From NCBI GenBank assembly GCA_026120185.1, contig JANUWF010001815.1, positions 248,001 through 312,000 of the forward strand: a stretch of DNA of 64,000 bases, read 5' to 3'. The translations under genes were made by a program, and so were the position numbers. The notes under the pieces were generated by a model. That model saw only the letters and a program-made list of their open reading frames with translations. It was not told the DNA's origin and made no database searches. This DNA is from Voacanga thouarsii (lineage: Eukaryota > Streptophyta > Magnoliopsida > Gentianales > Apocynaceae). This document shows, one piece after another, positions 48,153-60,648 of the stretch; position 1 is the stretch's first letter, and each line of letters begins with the position of its first letter.

Positions 48153-49020
48153 GACTACAATAAAACAATCATTTAGCAACGGCCAGTATGTCATCACTAA
48201 TTTGCAAGTAGTTTGCGAGGGCAAGTAAATGGAGGGACAATTTATCGATGAGTTGACCATCCGTAGCAATACCATTTGTATTAGCGACAACATTATGAGG
48301 GTAACAATTCTGCGACGGTTTGAAGAGGGTAGAAGACACCGTCGCGGATTGCTTAGATTTAGCTATGGCCCTTTAAATTGTTCCTATCAAATTTTTGTTT
48401 AAGTATAGAACTAAGGATCCATTGCTTAACCCCTTTTAATAGAGAGAATTTAGCTACGACAAGAAAACCCTCCCTAATTGCTAGGGTTTACCAACGGTTA
48501 TAAATATTTTCTCAAAAAATTTTAGTTAAAAATGAAAATAAATTGCCATCGCTGAGCCCTCGCAACAACCTAGACTTTAGCTATGGAGTTATAAATATTT
48601 CCATAATAAATGTCCATATGCCGTAGCTAAACCATAGCAAATTGCTAGGGTTTAGCAATGGGTTTATAATTTTTTTGTGAAAATGAAAACAAATATGCTA
48701 TCGCAAAGCCCTTGCAACTATCTAGGGTTTTGCTTCAAATTTGTAAATGTTTCCGTCACCAAATTAAATGTCAAAATGCTATAGCTAAACCCTAGCAATT
48801 TGAGAGGGTTTAGCTACAGCTGTATAAATTTTTACAAAAACAATTTGGTGAAAAATGAAAACAAATCTTCCGTCGCTAAGCCCTCACAAATAGCTAGGGT
48901 TTAGTGACAGATTTAATAATTTTTCACCTATCAAATATAAGACATAGCTAAACCCTAGCCAATTGCTAGGGTTTAGCTACGACTTTATACATTTTTCAAT
49001 AAATTGTACTAAAAAATAAA
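48153..49020. repeat. CACTA-2 left TIR and subterminal repeats
   Basis: Repeated GCTAGGGTTTAGCTACGG, GCCATCGC, CCGTCGCTAAGCCC and TAGCTAAACCCTAGCAA words, spaced about 90-100 bases. They form a rough tandem array in which each unit also contains an AATTT-rich spacer. Confidence 0.8.
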
Positions 49021-49281
49021 AAAAATACAATTAAATTTTACTTTTAAATTTGTATCTAATTACATGTTTGAAAATAGCATTCAATTTAGTCATCATGTAT
49101 CTATTTGAGTGTTTGATTGAAATATTGAATAATAATATATATGTTAATGTGGTTGTTTCTAACTAATTAAAATATATAGAGATTTAATCTTATTATATAG
49201 TATGTAGATATATTGATATAGGAATAGTTATAGTATATATACATATATGTATATTCGTTTTATATGTTATACATTAGTGAT

Positions 49282-49331
<50 letters not shown>

Positions 49332-50190
49332 TGTATGTATGTATGTATGTATGTATGTATGTATGTATGTATGTATGTATGTATGTATGTATGTATGTAT
49401 GTATGTATGTATGTATGTATGTATGTATGTATATACACATAAATACATACATATGTTATATATTTATTATATATACATTATATATAATACATTATATATG
49501 TTGTATAATGTATACATATACAAAATATGTTATATAATGAGATATATAACATATATATGTTATATAATGAAATATATAATGTATATACATTGCATATAAC
49601 TTTTGTTACATATATGATTGTATATATATGTAATGAATAAATATATAATGTATATATATGCACATATAATATATATGATTGTATATATGTTATCCAATGT
49701 ATATACATTCCATGTAATGCATAAATATATAATGTATATATATGCACATATAATGTATATATGATTGTATATATGTTATATAATGTATATAATCGCTAAT
49801 ACAAAAATTCTATATATATGCATATAGCAAATATACATATATGCATATGTACAATATAGTATATCAACAAATTCATATACTACATAACTACAACATTGGA
49901 AATCTTAACTAGGCATTGAAATAGACACACGAAGATAAATTTGAATTTGTTGATAACTAATGTATAACATATCAATATGTATTACTTATACACATGTATG
50001 CACATAAAATTATAAGGTCTAATATATCAATATATTGATATACTATATCACTAAATTTAATATATTAACTATTATATATGTTATTACATATCTCAATTAA
50101 ATGTTAAGATAGACATTTAATGGAAAAAATTGAAGGACATTGTTAAATATATAATTAGACATATATTTGGCGGTCAAAGAAATTTCAGTT
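49021..50190. repeat. AT-rich block with a long (TATG)n microsatellite
   Basis: (TA)n at about 49281-49303 leads into about 32 perfect TATG units to about 49431. Beyond it, to 49800, variants of TGTATATATGTTATATAATGTATATACATT recur. Long frames on both strands (Tyr-Met-Cys-Val on one, Tyr-Ile-His-Thr on the other) are translations of the tetranucleotide and are not genes. Confidence 0.9.
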
Positions 50191-50194
50191 TAGA

Positions 50195-50610
50195 AAAAAG
50201 AGCTTGTGTCGTAGCTATACCCTAGCAATTTGCGACGGCTTAGCTACGGCCTTCATATTATTCTTGGAAAAATATGAACACCGTTGTTACGCCCTAGCAA
50301 TTTGCAACGGTGTAGCTATGGTCTTCAAAAAGCCGTAACAATTTTCGACGGCTTTACTAAGGCATTTTCATGTTATTCCCTCAAAATTTTGCCTCCAAGA
50401 ATTTCAAAAAATGTTTTAAAAGCCGTCTCTAAACCCTATCTATTAGCGAGGGTATAGCGATGGCTTTTAATTCCCGTCGCAAAATTCTTGCTAAACCCTC
50501 TGAATCAGCGAGGGTTTAGCGATGGACGCTGAGTGTTGCTAGGGTTTATTTACCATCGCTATTTGTGAGGGCATAGCAACGGCATCTTGGCCGTCGCTAA
50601 ATTAAATACA
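50195..50610. repeat. Second block of CACTA-2 subterminal repeats
   Basis: TAGCTACGGCC, CCCTAGCAATTTGCGACGG, GCGAGGGTTTAGCGATGG and GCCGTCGCTAAATT recur in both orientations. Confidence 0.8.
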
Positions 50611-52139
50611 TAGTTAGAATCGGGACCTTCTTCTTCATTTTATCTTTTCTTCCTCTCTTCTTCTCCGCACTGGCAATTCTCACCACTCTTATGCCGCTAG
50701 CCACCCAAGTTGTCGCCGCCACTCAAGCTGTCAGTCGTTGGTCATTGCCTAAGTTTCGCTGTTGCTCCAGGGTTTTCGATCGTCGCCGTGCTGCAATTTC
50801 CGATCGCTGCCGCTGCTCCTCCATTTTATTGAATTATAGGTTTTTATTTTTTATTTTTTTTCTATTCCAATAGCATCTACAATTTGATTTTGTTATTCCA
50901 ATGGTTTAATTTTCGTATTTTCAGTGAATTAATGTTTGTTTCAATAGATTTTTTTTTTTTAGATTTCAAAATTATTATTGTATATATTGTATATATACAA
51001 TGGAATTGTAATGTATATAGATTCATGGAATTTAATTATATGAATATTGTATATATAATGTATATAAATTAATTGCGTGATTTGTTTCCAATGGATTGGT
51101 TGGATTATGGTTATACTTTGAGTTATAGTGTTGTTTGGATTGGTTAGATTTGTTGGGGGAGATGAATTGAGTAGAAGCCAGTGTTTAGTGTTAGGGATAT
51201 ATTTTGGATTATCATTGGATTTGTTTGATGTGTTTTGTGGTGGCTTAGTGCCTGGAAAACGTCCATTTTTAAGAGAAGACTCTGCCAAAATTTTTCTGAA
51301 ATTTAATTTTTAATAAAGTACTTAATAATATTAAAAGTTTTTGGGTAATAAACATTTCTATTAACAATATTAATAAAATTTTATTAATAATAAACTAATT
51401 AATGGTATTAAAAAATTTTCAGTTTACTAAACTTTTCTATTAATAAATTCAAAGTTATTTATTTTAATAAAATAATTATTAGTATTAAATAGTTTTTAGT
51501 TAATAAATTTTTAGATTAATAATATTAAAAATATTCTCTTTTAATAAAGTAATTAATAGTATTAATTAGTTTCAAGTTTAATAAACTTTTCTATTAATAA
51601 TGTTCCAAGGTTTTTGTTGCAATAAAATACTTAATAATATTAAAAAGTTTTCATTTAATAAACCTTTCTATTAATAATAAATAAATAATTTTATTTTAAT
51701 AAAATTTTTAATGGTATTAAAAAGTTGTTAGTTTACTAAACTTTTCTATTAATAAATTCAAAGTTATTTATTTAAATAAACTAATTAATAGTATTAAATA
51801 GTTTTTATTAATAAAGTTGTGTATTAATAATATTAAAAAGATTTTATTTTAATAAACCTTTCTGTTAATAGTATTAAATAATTTTTAGTTTAATAAATTT
51901 TCCTATTAATAAACTATTTTACATTATTAAAGAGTCTTTAATTTAATAAAATTTTCAACTAATAATATTAAAAAGTTGTTACTTTAATGAATGAATTAAT
52001 AGTATTAAAAAGTTATTAATTGTATTAAATTTTCTATTAATAATGTTATTAAGTTTTTAGTGCAGCAAAACAAATTGATAATAAACATATGTATATTTTT
52101 CATGGTAGTTGTTTCCCTTGTTTGTGTTGTTGATTTTAG
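50611..52139 (+). other. CACTA-2 5' non-coding region with AT-rich minisatellite
   Basis: 50620-50680 is TCTTC-rich, as in CACTA-1. The frame 50691-50873 is Arg/Ser/Ala-rich and unsupported. From about 51300 to 52070 a degenerate repeat based on TTTAATAAA-TTTTCTATTAATAATATTAAAAAG recurs at roughly 75-105 base spacing, about eight times. No protein domain seen. The first transposase exon follows at 52140. Confidence 0.65.
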
Positions 52140-53000
52140 ATGGATAATCGAAGTTGGATGTATAAAAGGCATGTTCAGGGTATAAGGGGTATAACTGTTG
52201 AATTAGAGTGAGGAGTTAAAGAATTTTTTGCTTTTACTATTTTGAATATTGTATCATCTACGATTCAATGTCTGTGTTCAAAGTGTCAAAATAGGAAGTA
52301 CCAGTTCCCACCCGATGTGGAAATTCATCTCCTTAAGTTTAGATTTGTTAGTAACTGCTATCAGTGGATATGCCACGATGAACTGTATAATACAATTTTA
52401 GGATAGTCGACCTCGACATCTAGGGTTGTGACCGATGAAAATGAATCAAGCAGCCCATTTCATGATATGGTTTTAGATGCTACAGGGCCAGAGTTTGATA
52501 ATTATAAAACATCTAATGATTTTGTAGATGGGCCTCCAAATAAAGAAGCACAGAAGTTCTATGATATGTTGCGGGCTATTGATATCCCGATATGGGAAGG
52601 GTGCATGAGTCATTCACAACTTTCACTTGTGTCTCGGTTATTGAATATAAAGTCTGAAAATAACATGTTTGAGAAATGTTTTAACCAAGTAGGGCAGCTA
52701 ATGTAGGAGATAGCCCTAGACAGAAATAAGATTCCCGATGACTTTTATGACATGAAGAAATTGATATCTGGCCTCGGATTACCTGTACAAAAAATTGATG
52801 TATGCATGAATGGATGTTTGCTGTATTGGAAAGATGATGAGACAAAAAGAGATCGTAAGTTTTGTGGTCATTCTCAGCACATGTAGAAGAGAAGTTGAAA
52901 GAATAACAGGGAAAAGGGGATACCATTTAAGAAGATGTACTATTTTCCAATAACACCGAGACTGCAGTTGTTGTATGCTTCCAAAACAACTGCTGCACAT
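52140..53000 (+). pseudogene. CACTA-2 TNP2-type transposase, 5' part
   Basis: ATG at 52140 opens MDNRSWMYKRHV, the start of the transposase-associated domain, with its Cys residues in CLCSKCQNRKY and W-CHDELYN. An acidic linker follows, then the TNP2 domain start (FYDMLRAIDIPIWEGC, LSLVSRLLNIKSE, RNKIPDDFYDMKKLISGLGL, GCLLYWKDD). Stops at about 52209, 52406, 52705 and 52886. At 52996-53000 (CACAT) LARD-D interrupts the gene, which resumes at 59399. Confidence 0.88.
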
Positions 53001-54380
53001 TGATAGGGCCTAAATTAGTCATATTTTTCCTAGTTATTTGAGGCTCTTTTATGATACATTTTGTTCAATAACTAGTCATATTCCTTCATATTTGAGATTT
53101 TATCCTTGGAAAGGTATTTTGTTATTATTTCATATTTTAAAGGTAAAACAAAGCAAAAACGTCGCACCAGATGCACTCTAGACAACACTGTGCTGAAATC
53201 AAGAAAAAAATTGGCAAACAATGGAAGAAACAGAACACAACCAACGTCGGCTATGCCCTGAAGATAAGGCGGAACCTTGATTTTTTCACGTGATTTTTGG
53301 TAATTTATGGAATTTTAGTATCTTCCAACTTCTACTCGGCCAAGAACATTACAACAACGAGTTTAGGCACTTCCTAAGCCTATAAATAGATGAAAAACAC
53401 AAGAGAAAATGAGGGAATTCATTGATCATCATAGAACATCACTCAAATCAAAGGAGAAATTCTTCAATCATGGAACGTTGTGCAAGAAGGTTTTCAAAGG
53501 AAGAAGAAGGAGGCTTGTCTATGAGTGCTTTCTTTTACTTTGTTTTCTTTTGCTTGAATAGTGATGTATTAATTGTCTTATTATAATTCGATATTATTTT
53601 AGGTATTCATGATTTTTAGAGTTACTTTGATCTTTTTGACTAATTGATTGGTCTTCTTGATATTTAATTACTTGTGCTTATTACGAGAATAATTGGTTTT
53701 TTTTTTTCATTAACCTACTTGAAAAAGAGGTTGCTGGTGGTTTCAATTCATTAATTTCATATTTGTTGTCTCCTAAATTGTTTGAAAAAGAGGTTGATTG
53801 CCAAGAACAAAGTAATTAGAGGTTAATTGATGTCTGCCAGAATATGGATTCATTGGTTAATTTCATGTTTTAAGTTTGCCAGAATATGGAAATTTAATCA
53901 AGGATCGTGTTTAATGCATCTTTTGGGTGAATTAGTTGAGACAGAATATGTGGTGCTAATTTGTCTAGAAGATAGTGATTTCATGGATTGAAAAAGAAGT
54001 GAATCTATCTTAATCCTTCTTAATGCCAAGAGAATAATGAGTTATGACAATGATTAGGTACTTTAAGGTCATGTATGTCAAAATAATGGTTTAAGTTTCA
54101 TAATTTTCTATCCTTACAACATGTATATATTATTTTATTTTGTTTTGTTTTGTTTTCCTTTTTATTTCATTTTAACTTTATTGAGTCGGTTAAACAATGA
54201 GAGAAAAGGGATTAATACATACTTGTTCCTTGAGGATCGACACTCGTTTGAACCCTATGCTATGTTAATGATGAGTACGTTTGCTCATATGTGTAATTTG
54301 AGTTTAACGTTTTAATTTAAACTTGATTGGGAATGTGCTTAGTTTTTATATGATTTTGATACCCAAATTTATACACATCA
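53001..54380 (+). repeat. 5' LTR of LARD-D
   Basis: 1380 bases, TGATAGGGCC to ATACACATCA. GC-rich modules are reduced compared with the partner LTR. The frame at 54121-54315 is inside the LTR and not a gene. Confidence 0.92.
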
Positions 54381-54386
54381 TGTTTT

Positions 54387-54404
54387 TGGCACCATTGCTG
54401 GGGA
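54387..54404 (+). other. Primer-binding site of LARD-D, decayed tRNA-Asp type
   Basis: TGGCACCATTGCTGGGGA, differing from the LARD-C site at three positions, all G/C to A/T changes of the kind expected from decay of methylated cytosines. Confidence 0.75.
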
Positions 54405-54979
54405 TTAGGACATTTTTCTATTTCATCATAGAGGTGTTTTTGAAAAATTGATTTGACATCAAGTTTTTTGCACCGTTGTTGGGGAATGATATCATGAAAG
54501 CTTAGATTTTGTTGATTTAACCATGTAAATATGTGAATATGTTTATATATAAATATGTAAATATGTATATATGTTCCTTGTATAGTTGTATTTTAATTTC
54601 ACTATATGTTGTAAATATGTAAATAAGTAGATACATGTTCATAATAACTAACTTGTCTTTGTATGTTTGTATATATTGTACATTTAGTTATTTAATTTTA
54701 CTAACCTAATGTTAATGTGGAATATGTGTAATCTTTGTATTTTGAATTGGATGATTTTTACGTCTATAATTTTGAGTAAATACTAACTCTTCTTATTTTC
54801 AAGTTTGGACTTTTGCTAACACGATATTTTAGATGGAGTGAAGTTATTTTATTTTATTATTTATTTCTTTATTTACAATTTTTAATCTTAGTTTAATATT
54901 TAATTTATACATTCGTGGTCATGCATTTAGGATAGTTTTTAGTTATCAAAAAAAAAAAAAAAAAACTCATTAGTGTATT
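54405..54979 (+). other. LARD-D internal 5' region
   Basis: AT-rich with TATATATGTAAATATG repeats and a poly-A run at about 54949-54964. No coding frame seen. Confidence 0.6.
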
Positions 54980-55855
54980 GATAATAGATTGGCAACATTA
55001 CAAGCTCACATTAATGTTTTTAGTGAGACGTCATTAGAAGCATTAGTGAATTTTTTTTGTTTCCAATACAAATTCATCTGTTCAGTGACATGAAGAAGCT
55101 TCCCAATGATTGGGCGATCAAAGGAAACAATTAGTTAAGATTGTTGAGGAGACTCATGAGTTCATGCTAGCCTGTACAAGTGACCATGGGAAAATAGAGA
55201 GGCTATAAGGGACAATTTCGTGATGTGGCAAGAAAGGCATTTGATTCTACTCTATATGCTCATAATTCTAATATTTCTTTGTCATAGAATTTCGTAGGTT
55301 CCTCTCACTTCGTGGCGAACAATAGTCCCAATGATGTTGTATGGAGTTTAACATGCCTCAAGAAGTTGGACTTATCATTCATTCTATAAAACCCTTTGAG
55401 GATGTTAACGAATTCTACCCTTCACCAAAATTTCAGGGAGGTAACATGGTATTTGTAGATGCCTTGAAAAGTAAGGATTTTCGTGATCCCATCTTTGAGA
55501 ACTCAAATATTAAGTTTAAAGGGAAAATTTTAATTGTAAAAATTCTTTTGAAGGGTTAATTCGTGATTTCAAAGTTGATGCATCCGTTAGATATCATGTG
55601 CACTCATATGTTGAAAAAGATATTTATGTGTCTAAAGAAATGTTAGAGAATGAGGTTTATGTGTTTTGCTTTAGTGAGAAAAATTATTTTCATAAACTTT
55701 ATATTTTTCAAAAACCTCTCTCCATTCTACATTTGTCATGCCTCTCTTCTATTTTGAGCTTTAATTTCTTTTCAAAATGTTTGATGAAGAAGCATGTTGA
55801 GTGTGAAAATTTTTTGTTTTATATTTTTTATTTGAGTCTTTTTCTTTAGTTTGTT
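54980..55855 (+). pseudogene. LARD family internal reading frame, unrecognised (LARD-D copy)
   Basis: The region aligns with the LARD-E frame: it starts RLATLQAHINVFSETSLEAL at about 54990 and later has GGNMVFVDALKSKDF (frame 55341-55559) and EKDIYVSKEMLENEVYVFCF (frame 55598-55849). Between these blocks the frame is destroyed by indels and stops. No known domain; most decayed of the three copies. Confidence 0.55.
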
Positions 55856-57828
55856 TTCTTTTATTTAGGTATGTTTTTATTGTATTATTATTTTCCTTGT
55901 GCTTTTCATTGTGTGTTGTTTTAGATGAATAAAGTCCTCTTGGATAAGTCATTCTCTTTACCTCAAGTTTGGATACCTATTGGAGCATTATTGCACTTGA
56001 AAAGTATTACTTAAACTTTCTAAACCCGTATTATTTTTAGTTCCTTTGGAGATGTTTTCTTGTGTTTATTTTTTGCCAATAAGAACATTGTCCAATTTAA
56101 GTATGGGGGAGTGGTTTGGTGATATACTTTGTCCAAGTTTTTATCAATTATCTTGGTGTTTTCTTAGTATTGAGCTACTTTGAAATATTTTGAAATTGAG
56201 AAATAATTTTATTTTGAGCACAAAGTATGGGAGTATTTTCTTTCTTCTCTTTTCCCCTTTTATTTTTGGTCACGTGGCAATAGTTCCTTGCTCTATTTGT
56301 TTGGCCATTGAGGACAATGTCCAATTTAAGTGTGGGGGAGTGGTGAGAAAAAGAATTCTTCTATGCTTTATTCTTCTTGAAATTCTTCTTTGAACCTTCG
56401 AGCAACCTTTGAGCAAATTTTGAAAAAAATTTCTCATTTTTGTTGAGCTTTCAAGAGGTACTTTTAATGCACGTCTTTGTGATAGATCATAGAGCACATG
56501 TTCTATATCATTTATGGCTTATGCATGGCTTTTTGCACGCACTTAGACTAAGTAGTTTTTGATCAAATGCTTTACATTATTCTTAAACCTGTTTTTCCAC
56601 TAAAATTCAATGAGCATTCTAGAACTTACTTGAATACATGTCGAGGCAAAATAAGAAAGAGATTCATGATTTAACTTAGGGATGACGGTAATAGGCCTTC
56701 TTTAGATAGTTTGAACTTTTTAAGTCTACATATTTTTATATTATCCCTAGTGCCTATGTTGAGGCTACATTGGTGATTTTTTTTTCTTAAAACCCATTAT
56801 CATACTTTGTCCATTGCTTGTTTCTGAGAGTTTGAATAATTCTTCCAAATCTTTATGCTCTTGGTGGATAAAAGTTCATGAAGGAGAATGTTGAGGGAGA
56901 ATACTTGGAGAAAGATTATGACTCGTTACTTTCAGTCATGTATCAATAATTATGTTGAGCTGGAAGAAAAAAGAAAAGAAAGAGAATAAAGAGATAAGAA
57001 AGATTGAAAACAAGAAAAGAAAACAAAAAGCTGCTAAAAAATAAAAAGATGGAAAGAAAGAAACTAAGAAAGAAAAGAATAGCATAGTGAAAGACAAAAG
57101 AAGAGAGAAAAAAAGTAAAGAGAAAAATTGAAAGAAAAAGAAAGATCACGAGAGGAATGGTGATTGGAGCTGTAAAAGTTGAGTTCATATCAAGTCCATG
57201 ACACCATTGCTGAAAATTCGAGTGATCTTGTGAAAAATAGAGAAGATTTGCTGAAAAAAAAAAGAAAAGAAAGAGAGAGAGAGAAAATGCAGGATTTGCT
57301 TGAGTTGAACTGTAATTGCTAAACAAGGTTATGGGTTTTGATTGATTTTGGAACAGGAGAGAAAGAAGAGTTTGGAAATTATTGATACATTTTGGTTATC
57401 CTTTTCTTGCGAACTCTCAGCTTCTTTGATATTTGAATTTCCTATATCCTTCATTTGACAAGCTACATTACAAGTCTTTAGCATTACATTACAAGCTTGA
57501 AAGTCTTACTTAACCTATGTAGAATCATGATATGTCTCGGATTAGTGGAGAGAGTGTATGAAGAGTAAGCTTATGGAATGCATATTCTTTTTAAACTAAA
57601 TTCTTTCCAATGGTTTGAGAATATTGTTAAGTATTGGGATGGTTCTACTAAGTCACTATTCACTTACACAAGTCTTGCATTTGTTGTGAAAGATGTAGTA
57701 GCATGTGTTTTTTGTTCTTGAATGAAGGAAGCATTGAAGACATTGTATTGCAATTGATTGAGTGATTGATGAAACCTTGTGTTTTCCTACTTGTCTTTGA
57801 CACTTTGCTTGAGGACAAGTAAAGAGCT
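55856..57828 (+). other. LARD-D internal 3' region
   Basis: Two PPT-like phrases (CCAATTTAAGT-TGGGGGAGTGG) at about 56091-56113 and 56319-56342, then an A/G-rich stretch at about 56960-57300 and the real PPT. Short hydrophobic frames (56190-56393, and the opposite-strand Phe/Leu/Ser frame at 56943-57326) are not convincing genes. Confidence 0.6.
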
Positions 57829-57843
57829 AAGTGTGGGGGAATA
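57829..57843 (+). other. Polypurine tract of LARD-D
   Basis: AAGTGTGGGGGAATA directly before TGATAGGG, preceded by GCTTGAGGACAAGTAAAGAG. Confidence 0.85.
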
Positions 57844-59393
57844 TGATAGGGTCTAAATTAGTCATATTTTCCTAGTTATTTGATGCTCTTTTGTGATACA
57901 TTATATTCAATAACTAGTCATATTCCTTCATATTTGAGATTTGACCCTTGGAAAGGTATTCTGTACATTATTTCAGATTCTAGGGGTAAAATAAAGCAAA
58001 AACGTCGCAAAACAAAACCAAGGTGGTGCCGGACAAGACAGAGGAACCAGTGCCGGCCATGAGCTATTGACACGAACTTTGAGGCAACAAAAAATTGTTG
58101 AAACAGGACCAAAACAAAACCAAGCCGGCGCCGACTCTAGTAGCCAAGGCGGCGTCGGCTGCACTCTGGACAACACTGTGCTGAAATTAAGAAAAAAAAT
58201 TGACGAATAACGAAAGAAACATAACATAATCGGCGCCGGCTCCAGCAACCAAGGCGGCGCCGATTGTGCCCTGAAGATAAGGCAGAACCTTGATTTTTTC
58301 ACACGATTTTTGATAATCTGTGGAATTTTAGTATCTGTCTACTTCTACTCGGCGAAGAACCTTACACCAACGAGTTTAGTCACTTCCTAAGCCTATAAAT
58401 AGATGAAAAACATAAGAGAAAATGAAAGAATTCATAGATCATCATAGAACATCACTTAAATCAAATGAGGAATTCTTCAATCAAAGAGGGTTGTGCAAGA
58501 AGGTTTTCAAAGGAAGAAGAAAGAGGCTTGTCTATTAGTGCTTTCTTTTACTTTGTTTTCTTCTTCTTCAATAATGATATATTAATTGTTTTATTGTAAT
58601 TCGATATTGTTTTAGGTATTCATAATTTTTAGAATTACTATGATCTTTTGACTAATTGATTGATCTTCTTGGTATTTAATTACTTGTACTTATTACGAGA
58701 TTAATTGATTTTTTTTTCATTAACTTGCTTGAAAAAGAGGTTGATGGTGGTTTCAATTCATTAATTTCATATTTGTTATCTCCTAACTTGCTTGAAAAAG
58801 AGATTGATTGCCAAGAACAAAGTAATTAGAGGTTAATTGATGTCTGTCAGAATATAAATTCATTGGTTGATTTCATGTTTTAAGTTTGCCAAAATATGGA
58901 AATTTAATCAAGGATAGTGTTTAATGTATCTATTAGGTGAATTAGTTGAGACAAAATATGTGATGCTAATTTGTCTAGAAGATAGTGATTTCATGGATTG
59001 AAAAAGAAGTGAATCTATCTTAATCCTTCATGATTCCAAGAGAATAATGAGTTATGACAATGATTAGGTACTTCACGGTCATGTATGTCAAAATAATAGT
59101 TTAAGTTACATAATTTTCCATTATTGACATGGATATATTCTTTTTCTTTATTTTATTTTATTTTATTTTCCTTTTTATTTCATTTTAACTTTATTGAGTC
59201 AGTTAAATAATGAGAGAAAAGGGATTAATGCATACTTGTTCCTTGAGGATCGACACTCGTTTGAACCCTATGTTATGTTAATGATGAGTATGCTTGCTCA
59301 TATGTGTAATTTGGGGTTAAAGTTTTAATTTAAACTTGATTGGGAATGTACTTAGTTTTTTTATGATTTTTATACCCAAATTTATACATATCA
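57844..59393 (+). repeat. 3' LTR of LARD-D
   Basis: 1550 bases, TGATAGGGTC to ATACATATCA. GC-rich GGCGCCG modules at about 58020-58270. Confidence 0.92.
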
Positions 59394-59398
59394 CACAT

Positions 59399-60414
59399 AT
59401 GAGATGGTATGCGGAGAGCATAACAGAGGATGGCTACATGAGGCATCCTTGCGATAGTGAGGCTTGGCAACAATTTGACAAGAGTCATCCTGAATTTGTG
59501 AATGAGGTTAGAAATATAAGGCTTGGTTTGTGCACAGATAGATTTGCTCCTTTCGGCATGTCTAGAAACCAGTATTCATGTTGGCCAATTATCCTCACAC
59601 CCTATATTCTCTTTCCGTGGATGTGCATGAAAGATCTCGTATTGTTTTTTACTATAATTATTCTGGGGCAAAAAATTCCTAAGCATAAAGTAGATGCTTA
59701 TTTACAACCATTGATAGATGAATTGAGTATGTTGTGGTATAAGAGTGTCCCCACATATGACATCTCCAGGAAATAAAATTTCAATTGCGAGCGGCACTGT
59801 TGCGGACAATCAATGACTTCCCAGCACTGCAGGCAGACTAGCATGTCCATATTGCATGGAACGTACAAAGTCTTTTTAGCTACAATTTAGGGCAAAACAT
59901 CTTGGTTCGATTGTCATCGTCAGTTCTTGCCATTCGGTCATCCGTTCAGAAGGGATGCACGGTCATTTGACAAGATAGAGGACATAAATCTTCACCACTT
60001 ATGGAGCGACTAACAGGAGACCAAGTATTTTCCTGGGTTTATCATTGTTCAAAAATTACTGATTAAGGGTGTGAACTAGGGAGGAGTGACAGGAGAGGTG
60101 TGGAGCACAACTGGACAAAAAGAAGCATTTTCTGGGACTTGCCTTAATGGTGTACTTTGTTGGTGCCGCATAATATAGACATAATGCATAATGAAAAGAA
60201 CGCATTTGATAATGTTTTCAACATTGCAATGGATGTGAAGGGGAACACAAAAGACAATCTGAAGGCCCGACGTGATGTGGAGGTGTATTGTCATAGACCT
60301 GAATTACATGTCTGTGAAGCAGGTGAAAGAAAGGTATTTGTGCCAAAAGCATGCTACTCGTTGTCTGAGGAGTTTACATGTCCTAATTCACGTAAAGAAC
60401 CTCTAGTTTGAGGA
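59399..60414 (+). pseudogene. CACTA-2 TNP2-type transposase, continuation
   Basis: Resumes the gene cut at 53000: RWYAESITEDGYMRHPCDSE, then FAPFGMSRNQYSCWP, WMCMKDLVLFFTIIILG, YLQPLIDELSMLW, KTSWFDCHRQFLPFGHPFRR, NIDIMHNEKNAFDNVFN and RKVFVPKACYSLS. Stops and frameshifts occur around 59776, 59900-60130 and at the end. The DUF4218 and DUF4216 parts found in CACTA-1 are absent. Confidence 0.88.
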
Positions 60415-60648
60415 GTTTTCAGTAAGTTACAAATTTTTGTATAATTCATTAAAAAATAATTAGTTTGTACTTCATATATATCTTTTTAGTTATTTAATAT
60501 ATACTAAAAACTTGAAATATATTCTACTTTTTGCAGAAGTTATTTCGTTGGACCGAGGATTATAGTGCCCAGATCCAGTCCAACTGGGAGAATAAGTGTC
60601 GGGCATGCCTTTTGGACACCTTATTGAGGGTCCAAAAGACGACCCCTG
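60415..60648 (+). pseudogene. Scrap of CACTA-2 second gene joined after TNP2 by deletion
   Basis: After an AT-rich intron-like stretch ending TTTTTGCAG, 60537-60648 reads KLFRWTEDYSAQIQSNWENK and LLDTLLRVQKTTP, matching exon 3 of the CACTA-1 second gene (46175 onward: KLCRWADDHSGQI). LARD-E follows at 60649. Compared with CACTA-1, about 2.4 kb between TNP2 and this exon is missing. Confidence 0.75.

Larger units (their letters stand above)
53001..59393 (+). mobile_element. LARD-D: complete non-autonomous LTR retrotransposon with target duplication
   Basis: LTRs 53001-54380 and 57844-59393, PBS at 54387, PPT at 57829. CACAT lies on both sides (52996-53000 and 59394-59398), an exact 5-bp duplication inside the TNP2 exon. 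The internal region (3.46 kb) lacks all retroviral enzyme domains. The two LTRs differ in length mainly because the left one lacks part of the GC-rich module region present in the right one (58020-58270). Confidence 0.95.

Noticed and set aside
48153..48990. Satellite DNA
   Set aside because: The ~95-bp periodic words are the CACTA subterminal motifs, occur in both orientations, and are shared with the ends of CACTA-1.
49247..49599. Cys-Met-Tyr-Val repeat proteins on the plus strand and His-Thr-Tyr-Ile on the minus strand
   Set aside because: Pure translations of the (TATG)n microsatellite.
56943..57326. 127-codon Phe/Leu/Ser minus-strand frame
   Set aside because: Opposite strand to LARD-D in an A/G-rich tract; low-complexity artefact.
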